Positions 31,178 through 42,412 of a stretch of DNA of 64,000 bases are shown piece after piece. Both the position numbers and the translations under genes were made by a program. Under the pieces are notes generated by a model that was given only the letters and a program-made list of their open reading frames with translations, was not told the origin of the DNA and did not search any database. Each line of letters begins with the position of its first letter. The stretch's first letter is position 1. Source of the DNA: Lampris incognitus (taxonomy: Eukaryota; Chordata; Actinopteri; Lampriformes; Lampridae); contig NC_079212.1 of the NCBI RefSeq assembly GCF_029633865.1, positions 87,532,986 through 87,596,985 of the forward strand, in the 5' to 3' direction.

Positions 31178-31950
31178 CTCCACACTTAGTGATGCATTTT
31201 GGTCTAACTAAAGCCCCGGCTGTTTTCCAGGCCCCAGTGAATGATGTTTCTAGAGACATGATTGGACATTTTGTGTTTGTATAGCTAGATGATATGTTAA
31301 TCTATTCCAGGGACCACAACTCGCACCAGCTCCACAGTCACCAAGAACTCCATCGTCTGGTGAAGAATAAACTTTGTCAAAGTTGAGAAATGTGAGTTTC
31401 ATGCTGCTACCGTGTCGTTTTTAAGCTACTTTAATATTTGTTTTCCTTGCCATTGCACAGGTTATAACGAAATTTGTTCTCTGCATTTCACCCATACTAT
31501 TTTATAGGAGCAGTTGGCAGCTGCAGCGTCCAGGGACCAATTCCAGTTCTTCTTTCCATTGCCTTGTTCAGGGGCACAGGCAGGAGTATTAACCCTAACA
31601 TGCATGTCTTTTTTAGGTAACATCATTGCACAGGGACAGGTGCGGATGGACTCTGCCAAAGTCACAGCAGCAGCAGACTAGCTAGCTCCTGCTAGTCGCC
31701 AGAAGATTCAATGTATCTTGGGGTTTGTCAATTTCTATCGGCGTTTCATTAAGAACAACAGCTGTTTGGCAGCCCCCATCACTACCCTGACACCGCTCAA
31801 CTGGACCCTGGAGACAGAGACGACATTTCAGGAGCTGTAGGTCCCAGGAAAGGCCAGAGGTCTTTAAAAAGTTTTGCTGGTAAAGGGTCTTCAGAAGTAA
31901 GTAGCTGCTTCTAAAGCAACTACTTACTTCTAAAGCAAGTGGTTGCTTTA

Positions 31951-32560
31951 GAAGCTGACGGGAGTTTAGTCAAAGTATCAAGAGAGATAGTCTCAAAAGC
32001 TGCAATAACAGGGACTATCGGTGACTCATTGTATAGATATGAATTTGGTAAGACAGGATCTGCAGGAGTAGCTGGATAAAGGAGCAATTTTGTGTATGAT
32101 CTCATCAACCTTATTGCAGAAAAACTCTAGAAATTCATCGGCCATGAGTAATAAGCAGCTAGTAGACGGCTGCTTTTTAGGAAGTTTAGATACAGTGTCT
32201 AAGAGAAATCTGGGATTATGCTTATTAATATTGATTAAGCGAGAGAGCTACACTGCTTTCGCAGCAGATAAAGCATGATTGTATTTCAATAAACAATCAT
32301 GTGGAGATAGATAAAAACTTCCTGTTTTGATGTGTGCCGTTTACGTTCCAGTGTCCTGCAGACCTGCTTAAGAGCACATGACTTATCGCTAAACCAGGAT
32401 GTAGGCCTTTTTAGTCACCTAGCTCTGGTAGTGAGAGCTACAACTGGATCAACGAGAGTAAAGAGGGCCACATTTAAGTTACAAGTGAGATTTTCACGAG
32501 TCTGTCTCTAACAGTGAAAGGAGCCAAGACTTCAGGCAGCTGCTGGACAATGCAGCTACA
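31951..32560 (-). pseudogene. L2-type LINE fragment (endonuclease-RT linker)
   Basis: The minus strand reads HNPRFLLDTVSKLPKKQPST, MADEFLEFFCNKVDEI and TSWFSDKSCALKQVCRTLE-like pieces, the region between endonuclease and RT of L2 LINEs. Stops interrupt it. Confidence 0.7.
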
Positions 32561-32589
32561 GTGGATGGACCAATGTGGCGAGTGGCAAT

Positions 32590-32725
32590 TACATTAACAG
32601 GACAGGCCAATAGTGCATAAGACTTAGCGAGATGGTCTCCCATCCAAGTACTAGCCAAGCTTCTGTCGTTCAGCAGAACCAGAGTACATGTTGGTATGGC
32701 TGCTGGCTTAAAACCCTGCCCTGAT
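32590..32725 (-). repeat. 5S rRNA-derived SINE (SINE3-type) head
   Basis: The minus strand has CAGCCATACCA and TAGTACTTGGATGGGAGACC, matching the 5' and internal control regions of 5S rRNA, but the middle differs (GAACGACAGAAGCTTGG), so it is a 5S-derived retroposon and not a working 5S gene. Confidence 0.75.
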
Positions 32726-33540
32726 CTCAGAGCGCACTCCCTGCAGCAAAAACATGATTACTGTCACGGTCACAATGGTATGTACACAGAGTTTATCCCT
32801 AGTACTGTGCGGAGGAAGTAGCTCATCTTTATTGTGAGACTGTCATCCTAATGGATAACAGAACTTGCTCAATGAACTCATAGGTCAGGTCTCCTCTTCA
32901 CCTTATTTTCCAGCTCATAATTCTCCAGGGCTGTTCCTTCAGACCTTCACTTGAGTGAGCTCCCCATACATTCCTCTATCAGCCACCAGTAGCTGCTCAC
33001 AGTGTCTTGATGCATGCTCAGTAATCCAGGAAAGAAAATCTAAGAAGGTTGAATCAGTTCCTCTGGATACAACGTTGATTGACAGATATGATACAAAATA
33101 AAAATAAAAGTTGTATCCAGGTGAACTGATTCAACCTTCTTTGAGTAGCTACTCACAGTTAAACAAGAGGCCTTTGTTAGTTCGCATGGAGAAGACACTT
33201 TCTAGCATTAGCTTCAATTTGCTACACACGAGCTTTAAACATCTATCCAAGCAATATAGACTAAAGTTAAACATGGTCAAATATTAAAAGTAAGCAAACA
33301 TCGTATATGATTATATGGCAGACAAATTGCCCTCACAGATGTCATTTCAGCTTTACCTTCCAATAGCCAGTCCACGGTATTTTCATAATTATGGTTATTC
33401 TATCATATCTTATCATGCAAAATGGAAAAACAGTTGTTTAGAAGTATGTTCTGACAGGCTTGGGGAGTAACAGAATACAGTAACAGGCGATACGTAATCA
33501 GGATTTTTAAAAAACTAACTGTAGTCCAATAGTTACAGAA
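32726..33540. other. Non-coding stretch with a Penelope-type hairpin
   Basis: 33033-33146 holds AAGGTTGAATCAGTTCCTCTGG and, about 40 bases on, the complement CCAGGTGAACTGATTCAACC. Otherwise no gene or element recognised. Confidence 0.5.
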
Positions 33541-36400
33541 CCCTGCCATTGAGGATGCACAAGCCAGTACATTCTCAAGTCCGGATAAATGGGGAGGTTT
33601 GTGCTAGGTAGGACATCTGACGTAAAACCTTTGCCAAATCAAATATGCAGATCATTAATCAGATTTTCATACCAGATGAGTCGAGGCCTGGGTTACCAAT
33701 GACCACCACAGGTACTGCTGGTCGAAACTATGCTACTGTTGGCTGAAAGAAAAGGAGAGGGGGGAAGGCATGTCCAGAGGCAGTGGGAGAGGAGGAAGGG
33801 TAAGAGTGTGGAAGTGAGAGTTGGAACATTGAATGTTGGCTCTTTGTTGGCACTATGACTGAAAAAGGGAAACACCTGGCTGATAAAATGGAGAGAAGGA
33901 AGGTAGATATTCGGTGTGCAAGAGACCAGGTGGAAGTGCAGTAAGTCCAGGAGTATCGGAGGTGGGTTCAAACTCTTCTACCATGGGGTAGATGGGAGGA
34001 GAAAAGGCGTAGGGGTAATTCTGAAGGAAGAGTGTGTCAACAGTGTGCTGGAGGTGAAGTGAGTGTCAGACAGAGTGATGAGTATGAAGCTGGAAATCTA
34101 AGGTGTGATGTTATCAGCACATATGCTCCGCAAGCTGGGTGTGAGATGGAAGAGAAAGAAGAATTCTGGAGTGAGGTGGATGAAATGGTGGAGAGAGTAC
34201 CCAAGGAGAAGAGAGTGGTGATTGGAGCAGACTTCAATGGACATGTTGGTGAAGGGAACAAAGGTGATGAGGAGGTATGGTGTCAAGGAAAGGAATGTGG
34301 AAGGACAGATGGTGGTGGATTTTGCGAAAAAGATGGAAATGGCTGTGATGAACACATATTTCAAGAAGAGGGAGGAAGACAGGGTGACGTATAAGAGTGG
34401 AAGAAGGTGCACACAGATGGACTATATCTTATGCAGGAGGCGCGATCTGAGATTGGAGACTGCAAGGTGGTGACGGGAGAGCGTAACTAGGCAGCATCAG
34501 ATTGTGGTCTGTGGGATGACTTTGGAGACCAAGAAGAGGAAGAGAGTGAAGGCAGAGGGAATCTTCAAATGGTGGAAGTTGAAGAAGGAAGATTGTTGTG
34601 TGGAGTTCAGGGAGGAGTTAAGACAGGCACTGGGTGGTAGTGAAGAGTTGCCAGATGGCTGGGCAACCACTGCAGAAATAGTGAGGGAGACAGCTAGGAA
34701 GGTACTTAGTGTGTCATCAGGACAGAGGAAGGAAGACAATGAGACTTGGTGGTGAAATGAGGAAGTACTGCAAAGTATACAGAGGAAGAGGTTGGCAAAG
34801 AAGAAGTGGAATAGTCAGAGAGATGAAGAAAGTAGAAAGGCATATAAGGCGATGTGGTGTAAAGCAAAGAGAGAGGTGGCAAAGGCACAGGAAAAGGCAT
34901 ATAGTGAGTTGAATGAGAGGTTGGACACTAAGGAAGGAGAAAAGGACTTGTACCGACTGACTAAACAGAGGGACCGAGCTGGGAAGGGTGTGCAGCAGGT
35001 TAGGGTGATCAAGGATAGAGATGGAAATGTGCTGACAAGCGAGGAGAGTGTGTTGAGAAGGTGGAAGGAATACTTTGAGGGGCTGATGAATGAAGAAAAC
35101 GTGAGAGAGAGAAGGTTGGATGATGTGGGGGCAAGTGAGGTGGAACTGCAAGGAGGAAGTGAGGGCAGCTATGAAGAGGATGAGGAGTGGAAAGGCAGTT
35201 GGTCCTGATGACATACCTGTGGAGGCATGGAGGTGTTTAGGAGAGATGGCAGTGGGTTTTTTTAACTAGATTGTTTAACACAATCTTGGAAAGTGAGAGG
35301 ATGCCTGAGGAGTGGAGAAGAAGCATACTGGTACCGATTTTCAAGAACAAGGGTGATGTGCAGATGTAACCAGGTTAAAATTAATGTTTTTATTTTATTT
35401 TGTTTGAGTATGAAATATCACCAAATCCTGTCTGTGTGCTGTTATTTGTGTTTACTACATTTTATTTTATGTCATTATTTACTTTTATGTATGTTTTCCA
35501 ACGACCGTCATATACATGTACTGTCGCTTTAAGAGAGAGGTCTTGTGGGTACACGGAAGAGGGAACGCGGGAGAGGCCATTTTTGTTTTGTGGGAGGAGT
35601 CTCAAGCAGCAATCGAGCCGAGCCACACGTGTTTCTTACCGTGGGACAGTTTTGCTGGTTGAGGAGAACGTAACCTTGAGTATCCCTGTAAGAAGATACT
35701 GCAAGCTGTGGGATAAAATACTTGTTTATCCTTTCTTACATCGGAGTCCCGTGGACGGTTTCTACTTCTAACGCACACGAGTGGAGTCCGGGCAGTGGTT
35801 GAACTTCGACCCCCACGTCCGTAAGAAACACCGCTCCCGCTGGAGGACTGGACGGTTGTCGAAGGGTTTGAAACCAAAATAAATGGCAAGGTGGGCCAAA
35901 TAGAGTCCTGTGTGTCCCCGCTCCTTCCTTGATCATGATGATGATGATGATGATGATGAGAGACTGAGGGCCCCCCACAACACCTGGGGCCCCACACAAC
36001 TAGAACACAACGCAGAGCTACTGATGAGAGTGACGGGCATGCAGCAGGCTGACCAGCATAGAACAGCATAGGACTGCCCCCGTTACACAGAACTGCAGCA
36101 ACTACAGAGGTATAAAGTTGATCAGCCACAGCATGAAGATATGGGAAAGAGTAATAGAAGCTAGGTGAAGAGGAGGAGAGGTGATGATCAGCAAGCAGCA
36201 GTATGGTTTCATGCCACGAAAGAGCACCACAGATGAGATGCTTGCTTTGGGAATGTTGATTGAGAAGTATAGAGAAGGCCAGAAGGAGTTATATTGTGTC
36301 CTTGTGGAATTAGAGAAAGCTTATGACAGAGTGCCAAGAGAGGAGGTGTGGCATTGTATGATGAAGTCGGGAGTGGCAGCAAAGTATGTAAGGCAACCGT
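33541..36400 (+). mobile_element. RTE-type LINE, degenerate copy, split by a solo LTR
   Basis: 33541-33690 is RTE 5' sequence (shared in inverse orientation with 57870-57960). 33800-34470 is a degraded apurinic-type endonuclease (ISTYAPQAGCEMEEKEEFW, VVIGADFNGHVGEGNKGDEE, CTQMDYILCRR). 34745-35364 and 36088-36400 hold the linker and RT start (GNVLTSEESVLRRWKEYFEG, QQYGFMPRKSTTDEML, LEKAYDRVPREEVW). Frameshifts and stops throughout; the catalytic FADD block is absent. Confidence 0.88.
35365..36087 (+). mobile_element. Solo LTR, 723 bp, inside the RTE LINE
   Basis: Begins TGTAACCAGG, ends CCCCGTTACA, flanked by CAGA on both sides (35361-35364, 36088-36091). Removing it rejoins the RTE reading (GDVQNCNNYRG in the related copy). 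Holds an AAATAAATGG poly(A)-like signal at about 35876 and an (ATG)n run at 35937-35958. Parent element not identified. Confidence 0.88.
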
Positions 36401-36660
36401 ACTAACGAGCTGCCCAGACTTGTCTCTTTGGGACCGTTTTACTCTAACCTGCATGTAGGGTGACCACATTCCAACAACAAACCAAATGTGGGACAAATAG
36501 TGTTTGTGTGGGACAATGTGGGATAAGTAGAGACATAGCTTGTTTAATCTGGAATCTAGAGGCCTGCTGCCTGAATTGCCTTTATAATGTTGTTTTTGAC
36601 AGGTCAGTATGTGGACACCTGATTTGTTGATTTAAAAAAAAATAAAACACTGGATACTCT
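36401..36660. other. Non-coding spacer
   Basis: Nothing recognised. Confidence 0.3.
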
Positions 36661-36661
36661 T

Positions 36662-37290
36662 AACACTAGAACGACCAAGACGGTCATTATGACAGCTTTG
36701 GATTTTCAAAGTTTAATAACTTTGTGGGGGGGGGAGATACAGACCTGCCGCTCCCTAAATTCTCCTAAAATTGCATATATGTGCATTAAAATTAGTTTTA
36801 GATCAATCGCGCAAAAAAGTTACGATAACATCTACCTAAAACGACCATGAGCGGTCAACATGACCGTCTCGTAATTTGCGCGTGATCGTGCGCGTCATGT
36901 CAGTATGTATGACGTGTGTTGTCGCGTGATTTCCTTCGTGAAGTTCGTTGCTATGTCCTGGGAACACAATAGCGCCCTCCAGTGGAAAGAAATAGTCTAA
37001 ACTTGATGTGTGATGATGTCCAACATGTCTGGTTACAGACGCCGTTACAGACGCACCATGACTACCACCGAGGCGCTGCAGCATCTACAGGCATTGGACA
37101 GCCGCCATTTTAAATTGTTTGAAAAATATTATTAAAGTTGTTAAAATGTTAATTTTGGTGTCAGTTAGTTTCATAACAGACATACTAACATATGTAATGC
37201 ATTAATATCTCAACTGGGTATTTATCTTGAAAGAAAATAGAGTTTAAAAACCGCGGCGGTCAAAATGACCGCCCACGGTCGTTCTAGTAG
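36662..37290. mobile_element. piggyBac-like non-autonomous element
   Basis: Left end follows TTAA (CTCTTAACACTAGAACGACC); right end GGTCGTTCTAGTAG is its inverted counterpart. Subterminal words CGGTCATTATGAC / GTCAAAATGACCG also mirror each other. No transposase. The right TTAA is not intact. Confidence 0.65.
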
Positions 37291-37479
37291 TTTTTAAGTT
37301 CCGGTCGTTGTTTGGGACTGTTTTAATATTTATTTTCCGTTTTTTTTTTTTTTTTTACTTGTCATGTTTTATAGGCCTTGTTACGTTTGTTAGATTAGCA
37401 ATATATGTTTTCGGATTTGTTTTTCAGGTAATTTTTTTTTCAAGTTTGCTATTCAAGTTCAGCCATGTCTCTCTGAAGT

Positions 37480-37665
37480 TTAAATTGTTTAAAAATAGTA
37501 TTATAGTTGTTAAAATGTTAATTTTGGTGTCAGTTAGTTTCATAACAGACATGCTAACATATGTAATGCATTAATATCTCAATTGGGTATTTATCTTTAC
37601 ATACTATAGAGTTCAATAACTGCCGGTCATTTTCATCGCCCATGGTCGTATTAGGTAGGAGTGAA
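37480..37665. repeat. Second copy of the piggyBac-like right end
   Basis: About 175 bp matching 37130-37290 (GTTAAAATGTTAATTTTGGTGTCAG..., then CGGTCATTTTCATCGCCCATGGTCG). It follows the first right end after 190 bp. Confidence 0.7.
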
Positions 37666-37974
37666 ATCCCGGTCGTAATTCGTGTAGCAGGCCCAACAGA
37701 CAGGGTGGGTGTAGGTGCCTTTAATCTATGTATTAAAATAAAACAGCATTGTCTGTTTGCCTTTTTGTTACATGTTTTGACGCTCAAAAGTTTGGTGTCC
37801 CCACTGTCCTTTCTAAGGTTACCATTGTTTTGTTGTCTGACAAGATGCACTTAACTGGAAGTCATGTTATTGATATTTTTGTCTTTTTTCATATTTGGCA
37901 TTGAGGTAATCCAAAAGTAACTGAATAACCAGATTACATTACTTTAATATTGTGATACTTAAAGTTATTCATTC

Positions 37975-39010
37975 ATTCATCATCAGCCGCTCCACCGGGG
38001 TCGGGTCGCGGCGCGTCGCGATGGCAGCAAGCTAAGTAGGCCACTCCAGACGTCCCGCTACCCAGCAACGCCCTGCAGTTCCTCCCGGGGGACTCCAAGG
38101 CGCTCCCAGGCCAGATTGGACATGTAGTCCCTCCAGTGAGTTCTGGGTCTACCCCGGGGTCTGCTCCCACTTGGACGTGCCCGGAAAACCTCCAAAGGAA
38201 GGCGCCCAGGAGGCATCCTAATCAGATGTCCGAACCACCTCAGCTGGCTCCTTTGGACGCGAAGGAGCAGCGGCTCTACTCCGAGCTCCCTCCGGATGTC
38301 CGAGCTCCTCACCATATCTCTAAGGCTGAGCCCAGACACCCTACGGAGGAAACTCATTTCAGCCGATTGTATCCGCGATCTCACCCTTTCGGTCACTACC
38401 CAAAGCTCATGACCATAGCTGAGGGAACAAAGATTGACTGGTAAATTGAGGGTTTGCCTTCCGGCTCAGCTCCCTCTTCACCACAATGGTTGGGCACAAC
38501 GTCCGTATTACTGCTGATGCTGCACCAATCCACCTGTCAATCTCCCGCTCCATCCTACCCTTACTCGTGAACAAGACCCTGAGGTACTTGAACTCCTTCA
38601 CTTGAGGCAACAACTCATCTCCTAACCCGGAGGGAGCAATCCACCATTTTCCGGTAAAGAACCATGCCCTCAGACTCGAGAGGTGCTGACTCTCATCCCG
38701 GCCATTTCACACTCAGCTGCAAACCGCCCCAGCGCACGCTGAAGGTTGCTTTCTGGTGAAGCCAACAAAACCACATCATCTGCAAAGAGCAGAGATGCAA
38801 TTCTGAGGTTCCCAAAACGGACACACTCCTCACCTTGGGTCCTCGCCTTGAGATCCTGTCCGTGAATATCACAAACGGAATTGGAGACAAGGGACAACCT
38901 TGGCGGACTCCAACGCCCACCGAAATCATGTCTAACTTTGTGCCGAGAATGCAGCTTTCAACTTGGTTATACAAGGACCGGGAGTAGCGGGAGTAGAGTA
39001 AGTTACTGAA
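37975..39010 (-). pseudogene. LINE 3' half (same family as 3800-4150)
   Basis: Minus-strand pieces in order: VGVRQGCPLSPIPFVIF, LLFADDVVLLASPESNLQRA (catalytic FADD), LPQVKEFKYLRVLFTSKGRM, then 38396-38058 MTERVRSRIQSAEMSFLRRV to RPRGRPRTHWRDY. Frame breaks separate them. The 3' tail is (ATGA)n at 37970-37982. Clade not assigned. Confidence 0.82.
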
Positions 39011-39050
39011 TACATCTTTCGACAGGTAATTTGTAATCGTAACAGAATAC

Positions 39051-39474
39051 TGTAGCGAATTCGGGGGACAACGCAACCACAGGAACTGCCGCGGCCGGGA
39101 AGCGAACCCGTATCGCCCGCACCGCAGGAGACATCGCTAACCGCTCGACTAAAGGGTCAGACCCGCGAGCCAGCGTGTCTTCTTATCCATGCACGTTACA
39201 CTACCCCCCTTCTTCGGGAAGCGCGTCCCCGCGCTTAAGCATGTCAGCTCCTTCACGCCTCAGGGCGCATACGCCTCCGATGGCCTTACGGTCGCTCCAT
39301 CCCACTTCTGACACCAATGTAGCGAATTCGGGGGACAACGCAACCACAGGAACTGCCGCGGCCGGGAAGCGAACCCGTACCGCCCGCACCGCAGGAGACA
39401 TCGCTAACCGCTAGACTAAAGGGTCAAACCCGCGAGCCAGCGGCCAGCGTGTCTTCTTATCCATGCACGTTACA
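39051..39474 (-). mobile_element. TRIM-like pair of tRNA-like TG...CA repeats with ATAC duplication
   Basis: Two direct copies (39051-39200 and 39318-39474), each TGTAGCGAATTCGG ... GCACGTTACA, joined by a 117-bp internal segment (CTTCGGGAAGCGCGTCC ... CTTCTGACACCAA). ATAC flanks both sides (39047-39050, 39475-39478). The minus strand carries A-box-like TTTAGTCGAGCGGTTAGCGA and B-box-like GGGTTCGCTTCCCGG. No coding sequence. Confidence 0.8.
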
Positions 39475-39479
39475 ATACA

Positions 39480-39905
39480 TTTATAAAGTAACCCTCCCAG
39501 CCTGTGTGTTCTGAGGTTGGTTGAGTCTTGCAGCCTTGACTGGAGCCGCTGGTGTGAGATTTGTTTGCAAAGTGTGTGAGAGTGAACCCAAAAGCATGAT
39601 TTTCACACCAAAGGCGTGAGAATTGGCAACTCTGATCGAACTCTTAAATGATAACCAGCGGTGAATGTTTAACTTCGAATGGATCTCTGGGGTTTGGAGT
39701 GGTCATATACGCATGGTTATTATTATCACCGCAAGTGTCAGCAGGACAAACGAGAACAACTGTGATTGGGACTGTGGCTAGCTGTCATTTGAGTTTTGCT
39801 TACAAATTGCAATATTTTTTGAAATGGAGTCATTGCTGTTTTTAAAATATTTAAGGATGAACACCAAATTAATAACCCTGGAGTGAAAATTGTCTCTTGA
39901 AAGCA
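39480..39905. other. Non-coding spacer
   Basis: No gene or repeat recognised. Confidence 0.35.
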
Positions 39906-39907
39906 GG

Positions 39908-40030
39908 TGGGGGCGGCACGGTGGCGCAGCGGTTAGCGCGGTCGCCTCACAGCAAGAAGGTCCTGGGTTTGAGCCCCGGGGTAGTCCAACCTTGGGGGTC
40001 GTCCTCTGTGTGGAGTTTGCATGCTCTCCC

Positions 40031-40063
<33 letters not shown>

Positions 40064-40192
40064 GTGTGTGATGGCCTGGCGGTCTGTCCAGGGTGTCTCC
40101 CCGCCTGCCGCCCAATGACCGCTGGGATAGGCTCCAGCATCCCAGAGAGCAGGATAAGCGGTTCGGATAATGGATGGATGGAAAGCAGGTGC
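39908..40192 (+). repeat. Full-length fish SINE ending in GATGGATGG
   Basis: Head GGCGGCACGGTGGCGCAGCG, B-box-like GGTTTGAGCCCCGGGG, internal (GT)n at 40029-40060, body GATGGCCTGGCGGTCTGTCC, tail CAGGATAAGCGGTTCGGATA then ATGGATGGATGG. The most complete copy in the window and the reference for the others. Confidence 0.85.
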
Positions 40193-40619
40193 ATAGCAGT
40201 ATTGCTGATAAATGCTTGCTGTTGGCTCTTGATATAAAGAAAACTAGAGGATTGATCAGATATGGATATGTGCAATTCAAAATGAATTTATTCATTGGTT
40301 AATGAATTTCCATTATCCTCTTCGGCCTGAACAAGTTAACATCAAATTTCTCTGTGTCAAGAGACTTCTGACAGACTGGGTGTACTCAATTCAATATTTA
40401 TTCAACATTTAAGTATATGTAAAATAACATTCTACATTATAATGTAATACTGGCAGCTAAACACCGTTTAAAGGAATGGGAGCCTAAAGCAGATCCCTGA
40501 TGATGAGAAATAAGTAAAACTAGCGAGGCAGGAAAGAACCAAAATGACTGTGCTCATGAACATTCTGTAGGGATGATGATGATGATGACGATGATGAAAC
40601 ATTTCCAGAGCGATAGATA

Positions 40620-40706
<87 letters not shown>

Positions 40707-41149
40707 AAAATGCACTTTATCAACATTTCTGACCGATAAATAAAACACAGAAAGGCAGTACTAATACACAAGTCCCTGCAGTTACACCACTTGTGGGTAA
40801 CTGAGTCAGACCTGGTGACTGTATGCACAGGGTGGGAGGAGTGGGCAGGGATACAGAAAGACAGTGTTGATGGGGCAGCACAACATAGGTCTGGAAGGCA
40901 GGAGGGCCTGGTTCCCTGAGACCAGTTCTTCTCTAATGTTAAAAGTCAGAATAGTTCACCAACTACTGTCTAATGACCACACAAAATGTTATTATTGTTC
41001 CAAAAGCTGGGATGAGTGGGTTATTTTCCAAGTATATTTTCATATACAGGCTTATTATTACAAACTAGTTTTACTATCTGCTATTAACACTGCAGAACTA
41101 TTTTCCATTTATTTGTGGATTGGCTTGCCTCTAAAACCTTTACACATGA
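40193..41149. other. Non-coding, with (CA)n microsatellite
   Basis: 40622-40700 is about 79 bp of uninterrupted CA. 40568-40592 is (ATG)n. No gene seen. Confidence 0.6.
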
Positions 41150-41990
41150 CTGTGGTGGCCTGGCGGCCTGTCCAGGGTGTCTCCCCACCTGCCACTCAGT
41201 GACCGCTGGGATAGGCAGGGGTGTAGCACAAAATTCTGGGCCCTATACAATACATAAGCAGTCTCTGTGGGCCCCTTTCCTCTTTTGTCTCTCACGCATC
41301 ACTTTTTTTAGTTCTAGCATACTGTATATTATGTGTTTCATGTTAAGCTAGGTGATGTTCATAGATATTAATTCATATGACATTGTAGCTATGATGCTGA
41401 TAAATGTAGGATACTGTGTGTGTTACAGTACTAGCTAGCTAGCTAACTCCTACTGTGTTCATGTCGTAAGAGTCAAGAGTTAGCTAGCTAGCTGCTACCT
41501 AGCTGTGGTAGTAGGAGTTAGCTAGCCACCTTTATTTCAAAAGCTCCTAGCTCACCTTTCTTTTGGAAGAAATTACTCAACAGTGACTCTGTGCTTGTGC
41601 TTGTATCAGCAGTCACTCGCAACAGGACTAGATGAGCTGCATTGAGAGATGCTCGTGAGAGGCGGACTAAACCATTTTGCACCTTTTGTAAGGGGTGAGA
41701 GGGGCCTCAGAGAGCCTCCACTCTTTTCTTTAAGTCCCTCAACTGATGCATTGAGCCAATTTTAACTGAAGTTATGACACTAATTAGTTGGAAATGAAAA
41801 TAGAAATAATTTCCAAACCGAAACAAACTTTTAATTCCAGGCTTCCCCAGCCCCCCCCCCCTCTCCCTTCTGGGCCCTAGTAGGTCCATCCCCCCCCCCA
41901 CTACAATGCCAGTGGGGATAGGCTCCAGCATCCCCGCGACCCTAAGAGCAGGATAAGCGGCTTGGATATTGGGTGGATGGATGGATGACG
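41150..41990 (+). repeat. Fish SINE body split by a hAT-like element
   Basis: SINE sequence at 41150-41215 (GGCCTGGCGGCCTGTCCAGG) and 41915-41990 (GGATAGGCTCCAGCATCCCC ... GGATGGATGGATGA) is continuous once 41216-41914 and one copy of GGGATAGG are removed. Confidence 0.82.
41216..41914 (+). mobile_element. Non-autonomous hAT-like element, 699 bp, 8-bp target duplication
   Basis: Starts CAGGGGTGTAGCACAAAATT, ends CACTACAATGCCAGTG; GGGATAGG on both sides (41208-41215, 41915-41922). Same family as 18188-18893. Contains GCTAGCTAGCTA-type words at 41430-41530. Confidence 0.85.
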
Positions 41991-42412
41991 TAAAGCGGGC
42001 AATGTAGTTTGGAACCTGAATACTTGAACAGCATTTCTGTTATTTGCAACTGCATATAACTGTTACAAACAGTATAAAAATCAAGTTTGTGTCTGCTGTC
42101 ATGCAAACAAAGAAAAAGCTTTAATCCATATCAAACACTGCTGAATAATCAATTAATAATCAATGAATTAGTGATCATAAATCCAATTGTTTTTTCTCAA
42201 TTTTTTGATTATATAAAATCTGTAAAGGTGACCCATTTTCCCACAACCAGCAAATTATTGTACTGTATCAGCTGACCAAACAAAAAACAAAAAACAAAAA
42301 AACAAACAAATTACCATGTGACCTCATTTTGTAAAAATGGCCTCAGAAATGTTTCCAAGCAGGAGCTAGCTACAAGAAAGTCAGATTGAGCTTGGTCTAA
42401 TAGGAATTCAGT
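41991..42412. other. 3' flank of apof
   Basis: Non-coding; A-rich runs at 42270-42310. No clear AATAAA on the minus strand right after the apof stop. Confidence 0.4.

Larger units (their letters stand above)
27904..31860 (+). pseudogene. Sushi-like gypsy gag-pol, heavily broken
   Basis: From the 5' LTR: gag starts MNPSNTDRLQQALP at 27904; 28358-28560 encodes EFRTLATESGWNDGSLQGAF and DNRLQGRW; a CCHC-like knuckle CLYCGLASHFIAGC lies at about 28712; protease-like LTALLDSAANKSFLD at 28880 (Asp-Ser-Ala rather than Asp-Ser-Gly). [22 protein letters not shown] at 30165-30240, then [16 protein letters not shown] and LDDMLIYS at 31200-31300, then FVNFYRRFIKNNS at 31725. Stops, frameshifts and foreign inserts interrupt it. 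Integrase is missing. Dead element. Confidence 0.8.

Noticed and set aside
32640..32725. A functional 5S rRNA gene
   Set aside because: Only the promoter-like blocks match; the middle and 3' part differ.
39051..39474. Sequences with A and B boxes as true tRNA genes
   Set aside because: No complete cloverleaf with CCA-side stem is visible, and the unit is a dispersed repeat with TG...CA ends.
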